NCBI GenBank assembly: GCA_036877525.1
Contig: JAZGTH010000007.1
Span: forward strand, 1,270,001-1,334,000
Source of the DNA: Chromobotia macracanthus
Taxonomy: Eukaryota > Chordata > Actinopteri > Cypriniformes > Botiidae
Direction of reading: 5' to 3'
Length of the DNA: 64,000 nt
Each line of letters opens with the position of its first letter. The stretch's first letter is position 1. This document shows positions 34,201 to 49,200 of this stretch, piece after piece. Position numbers and translations under genes: made by a program. The notes beneath the pieces were generated by a model. It saw only the letters and a list, made by a program, of their open reading frames with translations, had not been told where the DNA came from and ran no database searches.

Positions 34201-37200
34201 GCGACACCAGAATACTGACCAAACCTCCCACCCTTAAACAAAAACAGCATCAAAAAGGTGAAGGATGCAGTTCTTACACGACCTAAATCAGTCTGACATC
34301 TACACCCGACTAACAGTTTCAGTTTACAAGAACAATTTAAAAGTTTTGGGATATACAACATTAAAAACATGTTCTAGTAATGGATTAAACCAGCACAATA
34401 CTCTGAAAGTGACCGTGTTTTCATGAATGTTGAATTATTTACCCTCTGAAACACACATTATAATGAGTTAGTGGTCAATAAGTCAAGCTGGAGAAAATAC
34501 AGGAGTCAGATGACATTAGGTTAAGCACTCCACTAGAATGAAAATGTCAGAGCCATGTTTGTTTATCTTATCTTCAAAGTTCATCATTGGATGATTGTTT
34601 TCTTTTCCCAACACTGGCTCTGTGATTTGGTACCGGCCCAGCTAATATACTCGGTCTGTATTTGGTCCCACTGAGTACTTTATCACCTGAGGCTGCCAGA
34701 CACAAGGGTGTGTGTGTGTGTGTGTGTGTGTGTACTTACATGACATCCTCACTTTGAACTTGGCCAGGGTAGGGATGGCTGGACACTGAGATAGCTGTGT
34801 AGGAAGAGAAAAGGATTTACTTAGACACACTCAGACACACACACATGCCCAATCAATCATTTCTTCATGAAACACGTGGCCAGCAATCTGCTCTTCCCAT
34901 GATGCTTTGCTGAATTTATGCTCTGTTTGGCCTGGTTTGAGTTCATTTGAATGACTGCGGCCTCCTTTCCATTATTGACTGCTGGGGTTGTGTTAATCTT
35001 GCTGGAAGGCAGACAGTGAATCTCAGCCACTGGGCTGTACTGGTAGTGTTGGAATAAGACCAGGCCTCTGTCCAGATCAGCTCCTTCATTTCAGTTCTCA
35101 GAACCTCTGATTAGCATCTGGATCACAAGGTTGATGGTGGAACAGAAACACTGCCCCCTGTGTTCACGCAGTGGAATTTTTTGCTGAACCCCTCTGCAGT
35201 GCACAATTACCCAGCTAACAATTTTAGGTTGTAAGAATGTTTCCCTAATGTTTCCATTAAATAATAAAAATGTTAAAAATGTTATTTTAAAAGTTCCAGG
35301 AACATGGAAAATTAAAATCTTTTAACATTACTTCTTTGTTATAAGAACATTATAATAACCAAGCAATAATGTTAATACAATGTCTAAAAAACAAAAACAT
35401 CTAAACTAAAAACATTCCTAAAACTTTCACAATAACATTTTTAATGTATTTTTACTTAATCGAAACGTTAGGGAAATGTCCCTACAACCTAAAACTGTTA
35501 GCTGGGGAACCACAGGCAGTATAAGAGAGATTTAACTCACTGTATTGCTGCCGCTTCTCAGGTGGCACGCTGGATCTGAGGAGGAAGTTGTTGAGGCTGT
35601 TGAGGTAAGCAGGCATGGTGTGGTGACCTTCTGAATTATACCAAACCTGCATATAACATGAGCAACATAAACATCACCAAACCTCAATGACACATTTACA
35701 CACTGACACAGTGTCTGTATGCGTTTACATAATGCACCACCACTGCTGCTGGAACAATGTAATATCACCAGTCATAATGACCTTAGCCAGCGTTCTGTTC
35801 ACTGGAACATCTAACATGTCCATCTTGAGATCTACAGGGAGAGGTTTTCCAAACTCCCAGCCCCCGTATCTGAAACAAAGCACGTCATTTAGTGTTAGAG
35901 ACAACAGAGATGACGTTTTGTCAGCGGAAATAAATAGACTTTTCTTTAAATAGGAATTTGTACTCAAACTACAGTATGCTTACAATACAGTAAGTCAATG
36001 CAATTTGTAATTAAATGTCTGAATTAAATTTAACAGAACGCACTAATGTCTCTAGCACATTCTTATATTCACATTCCAGCTGAATGTATGTAACAGTAAA
36101 TGTATACAGTAAGTGCTCTGGGACACTAAAAGCACATTTTCTATAATATCCTTTTAATTACTAGTTTTATGTCTTTGTTGAATTTTTTGCCTGAGCTGTG
36201 ATGTCTTTTTTTTTTTTGTGCCAACACTCTAAGGCATTTTTCAGGGACCAGCGTATGAATAATACATGCTAGCCTTGCCGTTTTCAGTGTAATAAAGTAT
36301 TTTCACGCCTGTGGCACGCCTCAGTTCTATGCGCTATTTGACTAGCATAGAAAATGGTTGAAAATGCCACAGTAAAAATGGGATAAACCGAGGCGTTTCT
36401 TTTTTAATTATCAACCGGCCGACCAGCGCTTCATAAACTCCTCATTATTCTACCTCTCCAGGATTTAAGCTTGTGACGTACAAGTATCACCATTTGAAAT
36501 GAGTTTAATGCCGTGATAATGTGTCCAGTCAAACTCACCTGTTTCTAATGAAGTCATTGGCAGTGGCCAGCAGGTAGTTCTCTGTGTTGATGCCCGTCAG
36601 GTTGTAGACAATCTGAGATGATGGATTTCTTATGTGAGGAGGGTCATAACCGGATGCAGGACATGACTGAAATGAAGTGAGTGATGATGAGCAGAAACTG
36701 TTACAGAAAGCTGGCATTTTAAAATTAGCTGCCTTTTATTTCAATGAGCTTCAATCTGAAATAAACTGATTTCCTGAACACTCCCCCCATCTTCTATTGG
36801 TCGGTCAAACAATTAGACCACGCCTCAAAGTCATGCCACGCCACATTTTTCGACATTTATATATTTATTAATATATATATATATATATACATATATATTT
36901 TTAAAATATCACACTTCAGCTTTAACTCTTTAAATACCTCCTTTACTTGAATTCAGATTAAATCCCCTGTTTGACATGAATCTAAATTCAGAAAACCTTA
37001 ATTCAATTTTAAACCTAGCAGATCTCTTTCATGCTACCCACAATTCTTAATATCCTCTTCAGTATTCAAATGGTGACTTGAGTGATGCATCATCTGAGAA
37101 TATGAAAGTTATGATGGTTATGTTTAACTCACCTGTACTTGGTTGCTACACTTGCAGGTGGAAAATTTAGCTGAGCTGTTGCCTCTGGAGATCCAGCTCT

Positions 37201-40200
37201 GAGATGCTGTGTTATGCCTGTCTGTGCAAATCCTGTAGAGAAATAAACCTCCATTGACATGAAGAACAACACAGTATTCTGCCGTCTAATTCATGTATGC
37301 AGAGATACAGAGCAGCACTCCAGGCTGTTCTGTGATAATTATGAGATTATCAGTGAGAAGCTCGTGAGATGTGCTGGAAAAGATGGATGATGAGAGACAA
37401 CCAATGTTCCCTCTAATTATTGTTACCAAGCAAAATCTGTTTCTCATGGAGCAAAACCCTCAGTGACACAAGCAGAAACACCCAACACACCAGACCTGCT
37501 GAGTATTTACTCACTGTCTGTTCTGATCTTCATAGATCTTTTTCATCCAATGCAGGTGAACATTAGACTGAAAACGGTTCATTTGTCTACTGTTCATTAA
37601 CTAAAAATACAAGTAAACTTAAAGTTTATTTAACAGAGATTCATGAGATGGGATAAATGAAGTATTTCATGGCAGCTGTTTTACTTATTTTTGTTGTTTT
37701 TCTGTCTTGTTCTTCTGAGATAACTCTAGAAGAACTCATGACTCCTTGTTTTGTTGAGATAATGTTTGTTATGTCAAACTTATTAGAAAACAAGACAGAA
37801 AAAAACACTAATGCACATCCTGTCTGTCCACGACAGAAGCGTCATCATAAGAGGCTCTAACAGAGGAACTACAAAAAGTGAAACTTGTTGGATGTGTGAG
37901 TGAGATCCCACAGAAAAGCAAGGGAGCAATTATAAATGAGTTAAAGAGAAGAAAAAGCAAGATGATGATGGGAAAATGGTGTGATATAAAACAGTGATAG
38001 CTGACTCAAATGACCTAGAAGGTGATAAAGGCCACAGATAGAAGCAGAGAGAATATCACAGTGCAGGGCTCAGCTTCTGCAGGACGATGGCAACCGGAGC
38101 TTACAAACAAACCTGAGAAGATCAGACACAGTTCAAATCACAGGCAGCAAAAATGAAAGCCATTTGCAGCATCCAGGTGAAGTGATGCTGTGATGTGTGA
38201 TCACTTGTCTGAGAGCCAGACTGCACCAAGACATATGGATGATTACCCAGCTAACGGAACATTCTCAGAACATTGGCTAATGTTCTCTAAAAGTAATCTC
38301 AAAGTTATTAAAAACATTCTTGTGTCATTATATATCATATATAAAAACGCTATTCTTAAGTTCAAAAGTTTGAATAATGTTCTCATAATGTTAATACAAT
38401 GTCTAAAAAAATGCATTTTGTTCCCAGAACATTGAAAATAACAAGTTTAATGTTTTTGTTACTTAATGGAAACATTCCAGAAATGTTTGTACAACCTAAA
38501 ACTGTTAGGTGGGTACTTACGGGTCTCTGGGGTCTTTCATGCAGAAGTGGTCAATGCCGGGAGAGGACATCATGGTGTCCACAAGAACGCTGCTGCTGGA
38601 ATTCTGATTGCTGTGGAGAACGTACAAAACTCATTAAGAACTGGACAATAAATAATATTTACAATATATCAGATGCTTAATGTAATTATAACACAGCTCC
38701 AGTTTTCAGTGTCACGCGTAAGTTCACAACAGGCAAGTCTAACCTGAAGAAAGCAAACTGCTCATCAACGTGATACAGAGCAGGAGAAAGCGTCATTTTA
38801 GGAAAGTGTTGGAGATCGCTCTTGATGGAGCCTAGACCCATGGCGGCAATGACAAAGAGAACAGGGAGCAACACCTGAGAAAACAGACCCTTCCAGTCTC
38901 TCTTAGAGTGATGCACACGTTTTAGCAACATGGCCATCACGCGCTGGGCTGTCAGGGCGAACCCATGCACGCTTGAGCTACCCGTAAGACCTGTTAGAGA
39001 GAACACAAGAAAATTCCACGTGAGATCCAAACAATCATTCAATCCAGCCCTGTTATGAAGTTTAGCTGAAGTTCAAAGCTTTCAAAGGGGTAACTGAGAA
39101 AGTACAGGTCGTGACACTGGAATTCTGCAGATGGCTGGAAGAAGAGAGTAATTCTTACTGGCTTTCTCTCCAAGGTACATGCTGTTGAGGTCATCTGGAA
39201 AGCTGTCTCTGGAATCAAATGCATCGTTCACTAACACCGACTCAGACACAGAGGAGAGGCTGCGGGTGTTGGGCTCCAGATCATCTCGAGTCAGCTGCAG
39301 AAACACCTGAGAGAAATCAAAGGTTAATGGAGCGTCTCTGAGAGCACCTGATCAACATGATCTTTCACAGTAACATAAACCATTCCAGACAGATTTAACA
39401 CCAGCTTGGGTGATTAACTGAGAAAATATGCATCGTGCGGCGTAAACAAGTAAGAATAATTTCAGCTAAACAAAAAAAATATTGTTTAATAGCAGATTTC
39501 AGAATTTAATCAACCAATCAGAGAAGTCGCTACAGGAAGATAAACCATGACCTCACACTTTAGTTGCATTGCAAATGATGTAACGTTGGTCTCCCTGTAT
39601 TTTCAAACAATGTATATATTTGAATATATCTGAATATTTCATTTTCTTAATATTTATTTTTTTTATTTATTTTCACTTTAAATGTCTGTAATTTTTAATT
39701 CATCTTGCTGGAGCAAGTTGTTTTCTTAAATCCCTATGGGGAAAATTCAAATACTTGGAACAGAAACCAATTCTGAATTCAGAAAAAGTGTGCTGTCTCT
39801 GTTTTTGTGCCGCTGTTGTTCTGCTCTTCATCTGATATTTACCTCTTCCAGGGTGGTGTCGGAGATGCCGTAGCAGCCCAGCTGAAGCTTGTCCAGGTTC
39901 TGATCCAGACTGGTGAGCAGGGACTGGTAGCCGGCTGCGTTCTGAGGGCTGTAGGGCGGGAGGGAGTACACCACATCACCCACTTCTCCCTCCTTCTGCT
40001 GAGCGTCAGGAAGGTACGACTGAATGAACTCCTTGAGTTTCTCACTTTCAAACCTCTCCTTCGAATCAGGAGACTGAACCTACACCAAGTGAACAGAAAT
40101 GCCTCTCATTATTTATGATTTGTTTACAAATTATAAATCAAATTATAAAGCATTATTATACATTTAACATTGGGAATCGGGGTGAGATTGATGACTGATC

Positions 40201-43200
40201 TGTCATGTACTTGCTCAATAAATTTGTTATACAGATTGCAGTTTTAAGAGATGCACTGTATCACTACATGAGTTCCATGGGAAGCAAATAATCTTGCCGT
40301 TGCAACTGACACATCAGATGTCGAGTTTATAGACAGAAGTCTGTTGAGGTGAACAGAAAACTTCACGAGGTGTACCTTCTTTGTGAGGGTGAGGTTGTAG
40401 CCCTTAGCCATCTTGTCTTTGAGGTAGAATGGTGAACCGCAGCACTTGAGCCCTCCTCGCTCCAGGAAGGCGATCCGGTCGCTCAGAACTTCAGCCTCGT
40501 CCAGGTGATGTGTGGAAAGAATGATGGTGCGTTCTGGAGAGTCAGACAGAAACAAGCACACATGCATGTCAAATGAAAGATCAAAACACAGACAGCGAGA
40601 CAAAGAGACAGACTCTGAAGAAAGAGGTGATGTTTAAAGATAACACGAAAGACTTCGACAAAACCTTGTTTTCAGGTTTTAAATGCATGCCCAAGATAAA
40701 TTCGCTAACTGTCTAAGAAGATAATTAAACATCAGAGGCGCAGGGAGCGCAGGAACTGTGACCGATATCGATCAGTCATCAGGATTTTTCCTGTCTGGAT
40801 TTGACTGCACGCACCTTGAGAAAACCCATTCAAGTTCTTATTAAATTTCAAACCAAGTGTCAGATACCCGATAAGAACAAACAAAGTCCTTTGAGGCTGG
40901 GGGGGTCACTGCAGGTAGGAGCAAGGAAATTATTTTCTTCTGGGCTTAAAAGCAGACCCGCAGGGGAATTTCACCTTGCTTGTGCTGAAGGATGATGTCC
41001 CATATGCTGCGTCTGGAGCAGGGATCCACCCCGGTGGTCGGTTCATCCAGCACCACAACACGTGAGCCTCCAATAAAGGCGATGGAGATGGACAGCTTCC
41101 TCTTCATACCCCCTGACAGGGTGCCGACACGCTTATGACGATGAGCATACATGCCCGTTTCCTTTAGGATTCTGAGAAAAATGTTAACGCTGACTTTAAT
41201 ATATAAAATATCTTGCTTAAGAACATAACAGTGATTTTTTGTGAGGTTTAAACTACAAGCTTTTAACCTAAAATCTAGTCATTAATGCTTTACAAGCTTA
41301 GAAGTTTGCAGTATAGCTAACTATTTTGTTGAATTGGGTAGATAGACTGTAGTTTCATATTTTCAATTTTAGTCAATGACTCCTGTCAATCTTATAAACA
41401 TATAAAGAGTTCACATTTCCTACTATCAGAGAGTATTACAGAGCAAATAATTATGAAAAAAATGCGACTTTACATTTACATTGCATTTCGCAGATGCTTT
41501 TATTCCAAGTGACCCTACAGTGAATTTAATATAAACATTTTTTAATCAGTATGTGCGTTCCCTGGGAATCAAACCCACAACCTTTGCTCTGTTAACACAA
41601 TGCTCTACCAGTTGAGCTACTGGAACACAAGAACAGCTTACCTGCGCACTTGTTCGTTCACTTCCTGTTTTGTCCAGTGGGGGGCTTTGATCTGAGAGTA
41701 CAATAACAGATGCTCCTTGGTGGTGAGATGGTCGAACAGGACGTCATACTGCATGCATACTCCCATCTCCTTACGCACATCATCTATAAACGTCTGCATG
41801 TTCATACCATACACCTCAATGGTGCCACGGGTGGGTGTAAACAAGCCTGTCAGAAGAGACCTGAAATACAGTGATGATATAAATAATTCAATCTAATGGA
41901 AAAACTGACTACCTAACCCAACATTTAAAGGGGCCATGCATTTTTATGCTTATTACAGTATCAAATTGTAAATTCACTGTACAAATTCCACACACTACAA
42001 GCTAATAAACCAAATCCATTTTTAAGGATACACCAGGCCTATACGCTCTTACATAGTGGTGGTTTTTCCAGCTCCATTGTGACCCAGCAGAGCGGTGATG
42101 TGACCCTCGTAGAAGGAAAGGTTCAGGTTGTCAACCGCGTTCCGGTTGCCATAGGTCTTCGTCAGGCCGTGCAGTGAAACTCCTACAGGCAGCTCTGAGA
42201 AGTCTTCCTCTCCATTAGTGGACAAGTTACTTTTACCTGACAGGAAAAAAAAAGAGAGAAAAGAGGAGCAATTTTATAAAAAAGGTATTCCTGTAAGTCA
42301 TGAGTTCAATTACTAGGGACACATGAACTGATAAAATATAACCAAACAAAAGCCAATGTAAGTCATTTTAAATACAAACTCAAACTAAGAGGCTATGAAT
42401 TTACTCATATGTTATGGCTGGCCCACGACTGCAACATAACGTTGGTCACTATTACACTTCCAAAATAAATATATTTTATTAAAGAAAACAAGGAAACAAG
42501 TAAATCTAGCTATTTAACAATACATCATAACAGGCCTATGTGACTTAACTTAAGATAAAAGAGAAAAAATTTGGGTTTAAAAATGACATAATTTGCACTA
42601 AAAGCAATAAATCCAGGAACAGATCTGTGTGAAGATGAAAGTTTACTGTGATATGTACCTTTGCTCTTGCCACCGTTCTTGTGTTCCTGCATCATGTTGG
42701 TGAAGAGCAGACCTCTGCCAATCTTCTGCGGTGTTCTGCTACAGCTGAACATATCAGTCCAGAAGCACTGTGTGAAGAGAAAGTACCAGGGGACTCCAAT
42801 GCCGTACTTTCCTGATGGAGAAAATGGAAGTGACATACATGTCTCAAGAGAACACAACACAAGATATATTTTCACTCTCCTCCAAATCAATATATAAATA
42901 AGAGCAGTAAATAATGATACCAACATATCGCAATCAAAACAACTAGGTTCGCACATACCTGGGAAGACCATACGGATGTAAACGCCGATGATGAAGTAAA
43001 TAATGGAGTCAATGAGGAGGAGCCAGCAGAGCCAGCCGAAGGAGGAGGTGTCACCAGCCAGGGAAGAGGCATACATGTTGCTCCACTGGATGCCTGAAGT
43101 GCAGGACACGAAACCTTCAGTTAATCTCACACACACACTAATTACAGACTGTTACAATCTGAGGTGGGCCCACCTTCTTCCTGTTTCTCATAGCGTGAGA

Positions 43201-46200
43201 TATACTGACTGGCATAACTGAAGCATGTCGGAGAAAAGAGACTCTGTAAACCAAAAACAGATCTAAAGTGAGATTTATATTAAACATTAATAATAAATAA
43301 TTAACTGTGACAGTTATGTTTTCTAACTCATTACAGGCAGGGTAGATGATTTTTTCCACAGGATTGTTTTTGTTATTCTGGTTGAAAGTCTCTTCACTTC
43401 CTGATAACAATCAGTAAAGTGGTCTATATATATACATATATATCTTCGTCTTCTGTGGAAGGTGCAGGACCATAAAATGTTCAACCACTTTTTGCATAGG
43501 ATGTCCTACTTGCCTGTCACACTATGTATGCATTTGTGTTGAAGCAGGTGTGGCTTTGGAGAGCTCTAAAGGGAGGACGGGATCTTATGCTTTCAACGCT
43601 AAGTTGATATTACTAGCCTCTCTGAAAATATCTACCCCACCTTTAAATAAATAACAACCAACATGGAATTATTAGATCAGTGGTTGTACAGTACGCACCA
43701 GAAGGCTCTTCACAGAGAAGGACAGGTTGTCCTCCAGGTGGATTAGCATGATAAAAGGGAAGAAGCAGATGACGTAGATCAGACTGCCGCTCAGTCCCGC
43801 AATGTTTGTCTTGTCAAAGAACGAGCTGACCAGGAAGCTGATGGCGAGGATGCTGAGGGCATAGTCACACAGGTAGAGGAAGAGCACGAAGCCATCACTG
43901 TGAGGAAGAATACCGCCTGCTTTCAGAATGACGGTGAGGAGGATGACGGTGGCCAGCAGAAAGACGGCACTCTCAATGAACCAGGCAAAGAAGTGGCTGA
44001 TGGGATTGACCCCCATCATTTTCATGTACTGTGAGATGAGTGAAACAAATGTTTAAAATCCATCCAGAACACAGAAAAAAAAACAAAGCCAACCAAGGAA
44101 AGTGGGTTTCAAACCTCATGTAGTCGCAGCTCTCTCTCATGGACAAGTTTCTTCACAAAGTTGGCAACAAACAAAACCCAAGAAATCATGAGCGCCATCG
44201 GGAAGGCAAAGGTGAGGCTGTTGAGGTAACTGGTGGATAGAGAAATTGAAGATTAGCTGTGACTGTATGTGTTTTTGACGTATATCAAATAAACAACTGA
44301 CTTACTTTTACATTTTAAGTGAAGCTCTGCTATGATCAGTCTTGGAATTAAGTTACTAATAAAGATCTTATTAAAGAACATAGTGTTCTGTCACAAAAGA
44401 AATAACAAATAAAACAGATCTAAAAGTACTAATGCAATGCTGTATTAATATTTATAATATGTCTATTTAAACAGTGTTAATTTCCATGTAATATTTTTTA
44501 ATTACTTCACTCTGTGACTTGTCTTCTCATTGGTTTTTAGTTCTGATAGTAGTGTTTTGGGTTTATCAAAGTAAACATAATAAAGTCTTTTTTATGGTAC
44601 TGTATTGTTTCATTAGTGGATTGTTCTGTGCATCTGGTGTTTGTGCTTGTAAGACACTCACTCATCCTTGTAGTAACAGGGATATGGGAAGGCTTGAATC
44701 TGGACCGCGGGTCCGTTCATGGCTTTGCCCGTCTGCATTTCAATGATGGCCCTCTCGATGCTCTCCTGCAGGTACACAAACCCTCTGCTGTACCGCTGGG
44801 TGTTAATGGCCGAGATGAAGGCATCCTTCACCCAGAATGGGTTCCGTGTGCGGTCAGTGCGCATGGAGTTCTCAATATTCATGCGGATGGTGTAGTCGAT
44901 ATCGCGGGGCAGACTGGAGTTTGAGGCCTCCTTAGGAAGCTCAAAGATGATGCCTGTGAAGATGCAGAACTCATGCGCTTAAAGGGAACTTCAGCACACC
45001 TCTTCTAACAAGTGGTACGGAGGCTGCCTCAATGTTGTCAAGGTAACCCTAGAGACTCACTGCTTCCTGATAGCAGTGGAAAGCTCTCAATGGAACTGAA
45101 TCGAATGTATTGAGTTATAGGCTTTACAGACCGGTGGCTCTCCAGTGTGTGTATGTCTTCAGCTGAGAGTCATCAAACACATGAGTGGAGCAGTCGGGAG
45201 AAGAGGGATCTTGTGATGAGTGTGTGTGGGTTTACTTAACCATATAGTGGGGACAAATTTGTACCCAAAAGACAAAACCTGACAAGTATGAGGAAATCTT
45301 TTCATTTTGTGGATGCCCTCATTTGTAAAAACACTATAAAAATATAGTCTTCTGTTGGGGTGTAGGTTTGCGTGTGGGTTAGTGTTAGGTTACAGTCTTT
45401 ATAACTAGCTGTGTATAAAAACAATAAAGTCTATGGAATGTCCCCATTTAAACAGATAAGTAAACGTGTATGTGTGTACTCACTGGCATAGAGCTCTCTG
45501 TTCTGAGCCAGTTTCTCTGCATACGTGTCGATTTCCTCAGAAGAGTTGAAGCCGCGGTACCGGTCGAAGTTCACACAGGAGGAGAGATTCATCATCAGGT
45601 TGGAGAGGGTGGTGATCTGATCCATGATGAACTTGTTTTGGTCCAACAGATCAGTCATGTTTGCTGTGCAAAGAGAGAGAATCTGTTAGAACAGTCCAGA
45701 TTCTGTTTTCACATTTAGAATAAGATTTATACTTTAGTACATAAGAGCAATGCTTCTCTGAGTGTATGAAAAAACTGAAGTTCTTTTGTAATGTTTGACA
45801 TCTAAAGCCTTATTCGGCCAGAACTATTTTTTTAAAGTCATGCTAAACTTCTTGTTTCGCTGACTCCTGCACTTTTGCTATGAACTTTGATCTTTTTACC
45901 AACTTTCTGGGCAAAATAACAGTTGGTTTCTATTAAGTTCAAAGAAACATTAAATCAATAAGAAAGACCTCAGAATGACCAGAGTAACAGCACCACAAGA
46001 TCTTCACTTTAATTAGTTCCTTCCCCTGATTATAATTGTCTCACAATGCTAATGATGTTTATGATAATCTATTCAGCATTGATGATTTCTGCAGGCATGC
46101 ATTGATGCATGCATTACATACTGCTGGGATCAGACTTACAGAACTGGCTGAGCGTGGAGCTCATCTGTGTGACATTAATTCCGGTCTGACTCTGGATGAA

Positions 46201-49200
46201 GTTTTGGACAAAGGGACTTTTCAGGGAGTTCTGTGAAGAGCAGATTTGATAATGCAGCAGTTAGAGTTTGTTTTATGGAGTGTGGGTTATTTGATTTATT
46301 CTCACATGTTGTAGAGTACCTGAAGAATCGGCAGTGTTTTAGCTAGAATGTTAGCACACTGCATGATGTAAGACGACGACTCGATCCACTCGGCAGCGAA
46401 CAGTTTCAGATCGCCAAACTGATTCAGTGTAGAATTTGACTGCGGGATTAAAGAACTGATTCGTTAGCTTTACACACATGACCCATTAGGTTCAGGACTA
46501 GAAATAAAAGCGAGAAGCCATGTGATTTAACCACAAATTACTGTCATAAGAACATTTCCGTAATGTTTCCATTAAAAAACAAAATGTTGAAAAGGTTATT
46601 TTAAACATTGTAGGAACATCCAGTGTTTAGACATTTATTAACATTAATGCTTGGTTATATTAACATTAGCCAAATATTTTACTCTGTAATGTTTTTAAAA
46701 CGTTCCACTAACAGCTAAAGAAAAACATTTTTAATATATATGTAACATTAAAAAAAAGTTCTACTAATGTTACCGCAAGAACATTTTTGATAACTTTCAA
46801 AATGTTAATAACATTCAGAGAATGTAAGCCAACGTTCCCTGTTAGCTGGGTTATTGCTTTTATAAAAAAAACAACCAACTATAATAACTCTGAAAGCAGC
46901 ACCTTTCTGATAATTTCTCTGGTCAGAGGTGTGTCTGGTGAGTACAGGACCTGGCCCAGCAGCATGGGCTTGAGGAAGGCCCAGGCCACAGCACCCCCTG
47001 TGGTGTTCACCATATCCAAGTACAGGTTCATACAGAAGGGACCTGGAGACGAGAACAGAAGCAGTTCATTAATTAAACCTGACCACAGCACTTCTTCAGT
47101 CTGGAGTCCATATGCTGTAAGCAGATTCTTGACAGTTTATTATCATATTGCTTAAGTGCACATTCAGCTGCGTGCTGAGAAAACGCTCTCTTACTGGCAT
47201 CGTGAGGAATTTTGAACTTCTCGATCAGTTGCTCTCTCTGGTGGTCCGTCTGGACGGAGGGATCCGTGTCGGACGCGATGGGAAGTTTAGTGATGGCGAA
47301 AAGAGTCAGGATGCCGTTTTTGCACAAGGCACGAGATATGGTGCTTAAAGTCGCTCTGCTTGAGATGGTGGAGCGCTTTCCTCTCACCAGCTGGAGAATC
47401 CAAAGAGACATTTGTCAAACAAACTGGCTTTATTTAAAAATAAAGATAGTTGATATCTTTGTGAAAACTCACACTGTGAAACTCTTGGTTGGCCACCAGG
47501 TTTAGATCTCCTATGGAGGCCAGGTACCCCTGTAGTCTGTGAAGAGCAGGAGCCAGCTTGTTCATCAAATCTGTCAAGAACTTTATCATCTCTAGCATGA
47601 TTGCCACCAAATCCTGAATCTCTTTGGATATGATCAGCTGCAAGAGAATGTAGCAGGGTAACAAATAAATTATGCTATTGCTTGGTTATAAGAACGTTAT
47701 TGAAACTTAGAGAACGTTAGCCAATGTTATGGGAATATTCCCTGTAAGCTGGGTATATCATCAACATATGTGGTGTTAGCATAAGAACATATAAAAAATT
47801 AAGTGTGAACATATACAAAAATATGAAGTGTATTATTAAAAAGTTCTGAATGCACAACTTGCGATCTACACTGTAAAATATGTTCACTGTGAATAAATAC
47901 CCTGAATAAAGCAGTCTTCATGTCCACATGCTGAACCAGGAGAACTGACAGGCTGTAACAATCACTAACAGACAGATCACAGAAGGCACTGAAGATGGCC
48001 TGTCCCTCAGGAGACAGTGCCAGAGATGAGGGGTCTGCACACTTCTGCAGCTCTGTCAACATCTTCAAGATCTGTGACGAGAGAATAAACTGAAACTGTT
48101 TGCAGTATTTTTACACCATACATTCATCAACATATCAATACATTAGGCAGGTCAATGCATTGGTTGGTATTTAACCATTTAAAATGATCAGCATTGGTCA
48201 ATTACCCCACCTAACTGGCCAGTTAACAGCAGTGGAAGTTTCAGTTTAATGAATACCAGCAGCCTTATCTAATAAGATAATGATACAAAAACAAACAAAA
48301 AAAATGCTTTTTTGTTTGTTAATACTGTTAAATATAACAGTGAATATTATGCAGACTAAGTATTTCTTAGCTGTCAACTTTGGCATTACATCTGCCATCC
48401 TGTAGCTCATCACATCCCATTTTGTGTTCCTGTAGCTGAACTGGTTGAGAATGCTCTAGCAGTGCAAAAGGATGTGGGTTCAGTTCCCAGTAAACACACG
48501 TACTGATCAAATGTATAACTTGAATGAACTGTTGCTTCGGATAAAAGTTGTTTTGCATAAAAGCATCTGCCAAATGCATAAATGTAAATATAATGTCATG
48601 TAATCGATCTACGTTGTGCATTGTCCTGTGCTTTTTTTTAAAAAAACTGCAAAGAAACAAGCACCTACATAATGCAATTGCCATAGGAAGAAATATAATT
48701 TCAGATAAAAAATACAGGTGAGTAAGAAATACTTATTTTGGACAGATTCAGAAGGGAATTGTGGTTAATTGCATTTTTTGTTGTTCTCTTGTTCTGCCTC
48801 ACACTGTGTGAGAACAGCTCTGATGTGTTGACAGGAACAGAGCTGTGGTGTACCTGCAGATTACTGCTGGGCAGAGGGGACTCCAGGAGCGCCTGAAGTG
48901 TTTGAATGGGAAAGCTGGTGTACCGCTCGACATCCTCCACAAACAGGGTCGTGTTTTTCAACAGCTCCGACACTTTCACTTCAGCTGCCAAACACAAAGA
49001 CAAAAGGCCATTGTGAGGGAATAAACCGATTGGACCACCATCTGATGGCTCAAATTCACTGAGCTGTTCTCTGGAAGGGACAGAGGAACATACCTGGAGA
49101 TGGCATAGTGAGATTCAGAGATCTGAGTGCCGAAATATTGAAGCCAATAATTTGAGAGAGGGTGGAAGTCCTACAAACCAAAACAAGAACAGTTAAACAA

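Noticed and set aside
41550..41625. Functional tRNA gene
   Set aside because: A and B boxes are present, but no paired acceptor stem is visible and a SINE tail adjoins; similar heads occur at 31692 and 48426.
42525..43136. 203-codon open frame on the - strand taken as one exon
   Set aside because: It runs through two abca12 exons and intron DNA; the conserved parts end exactly at donor and acceptor sites.
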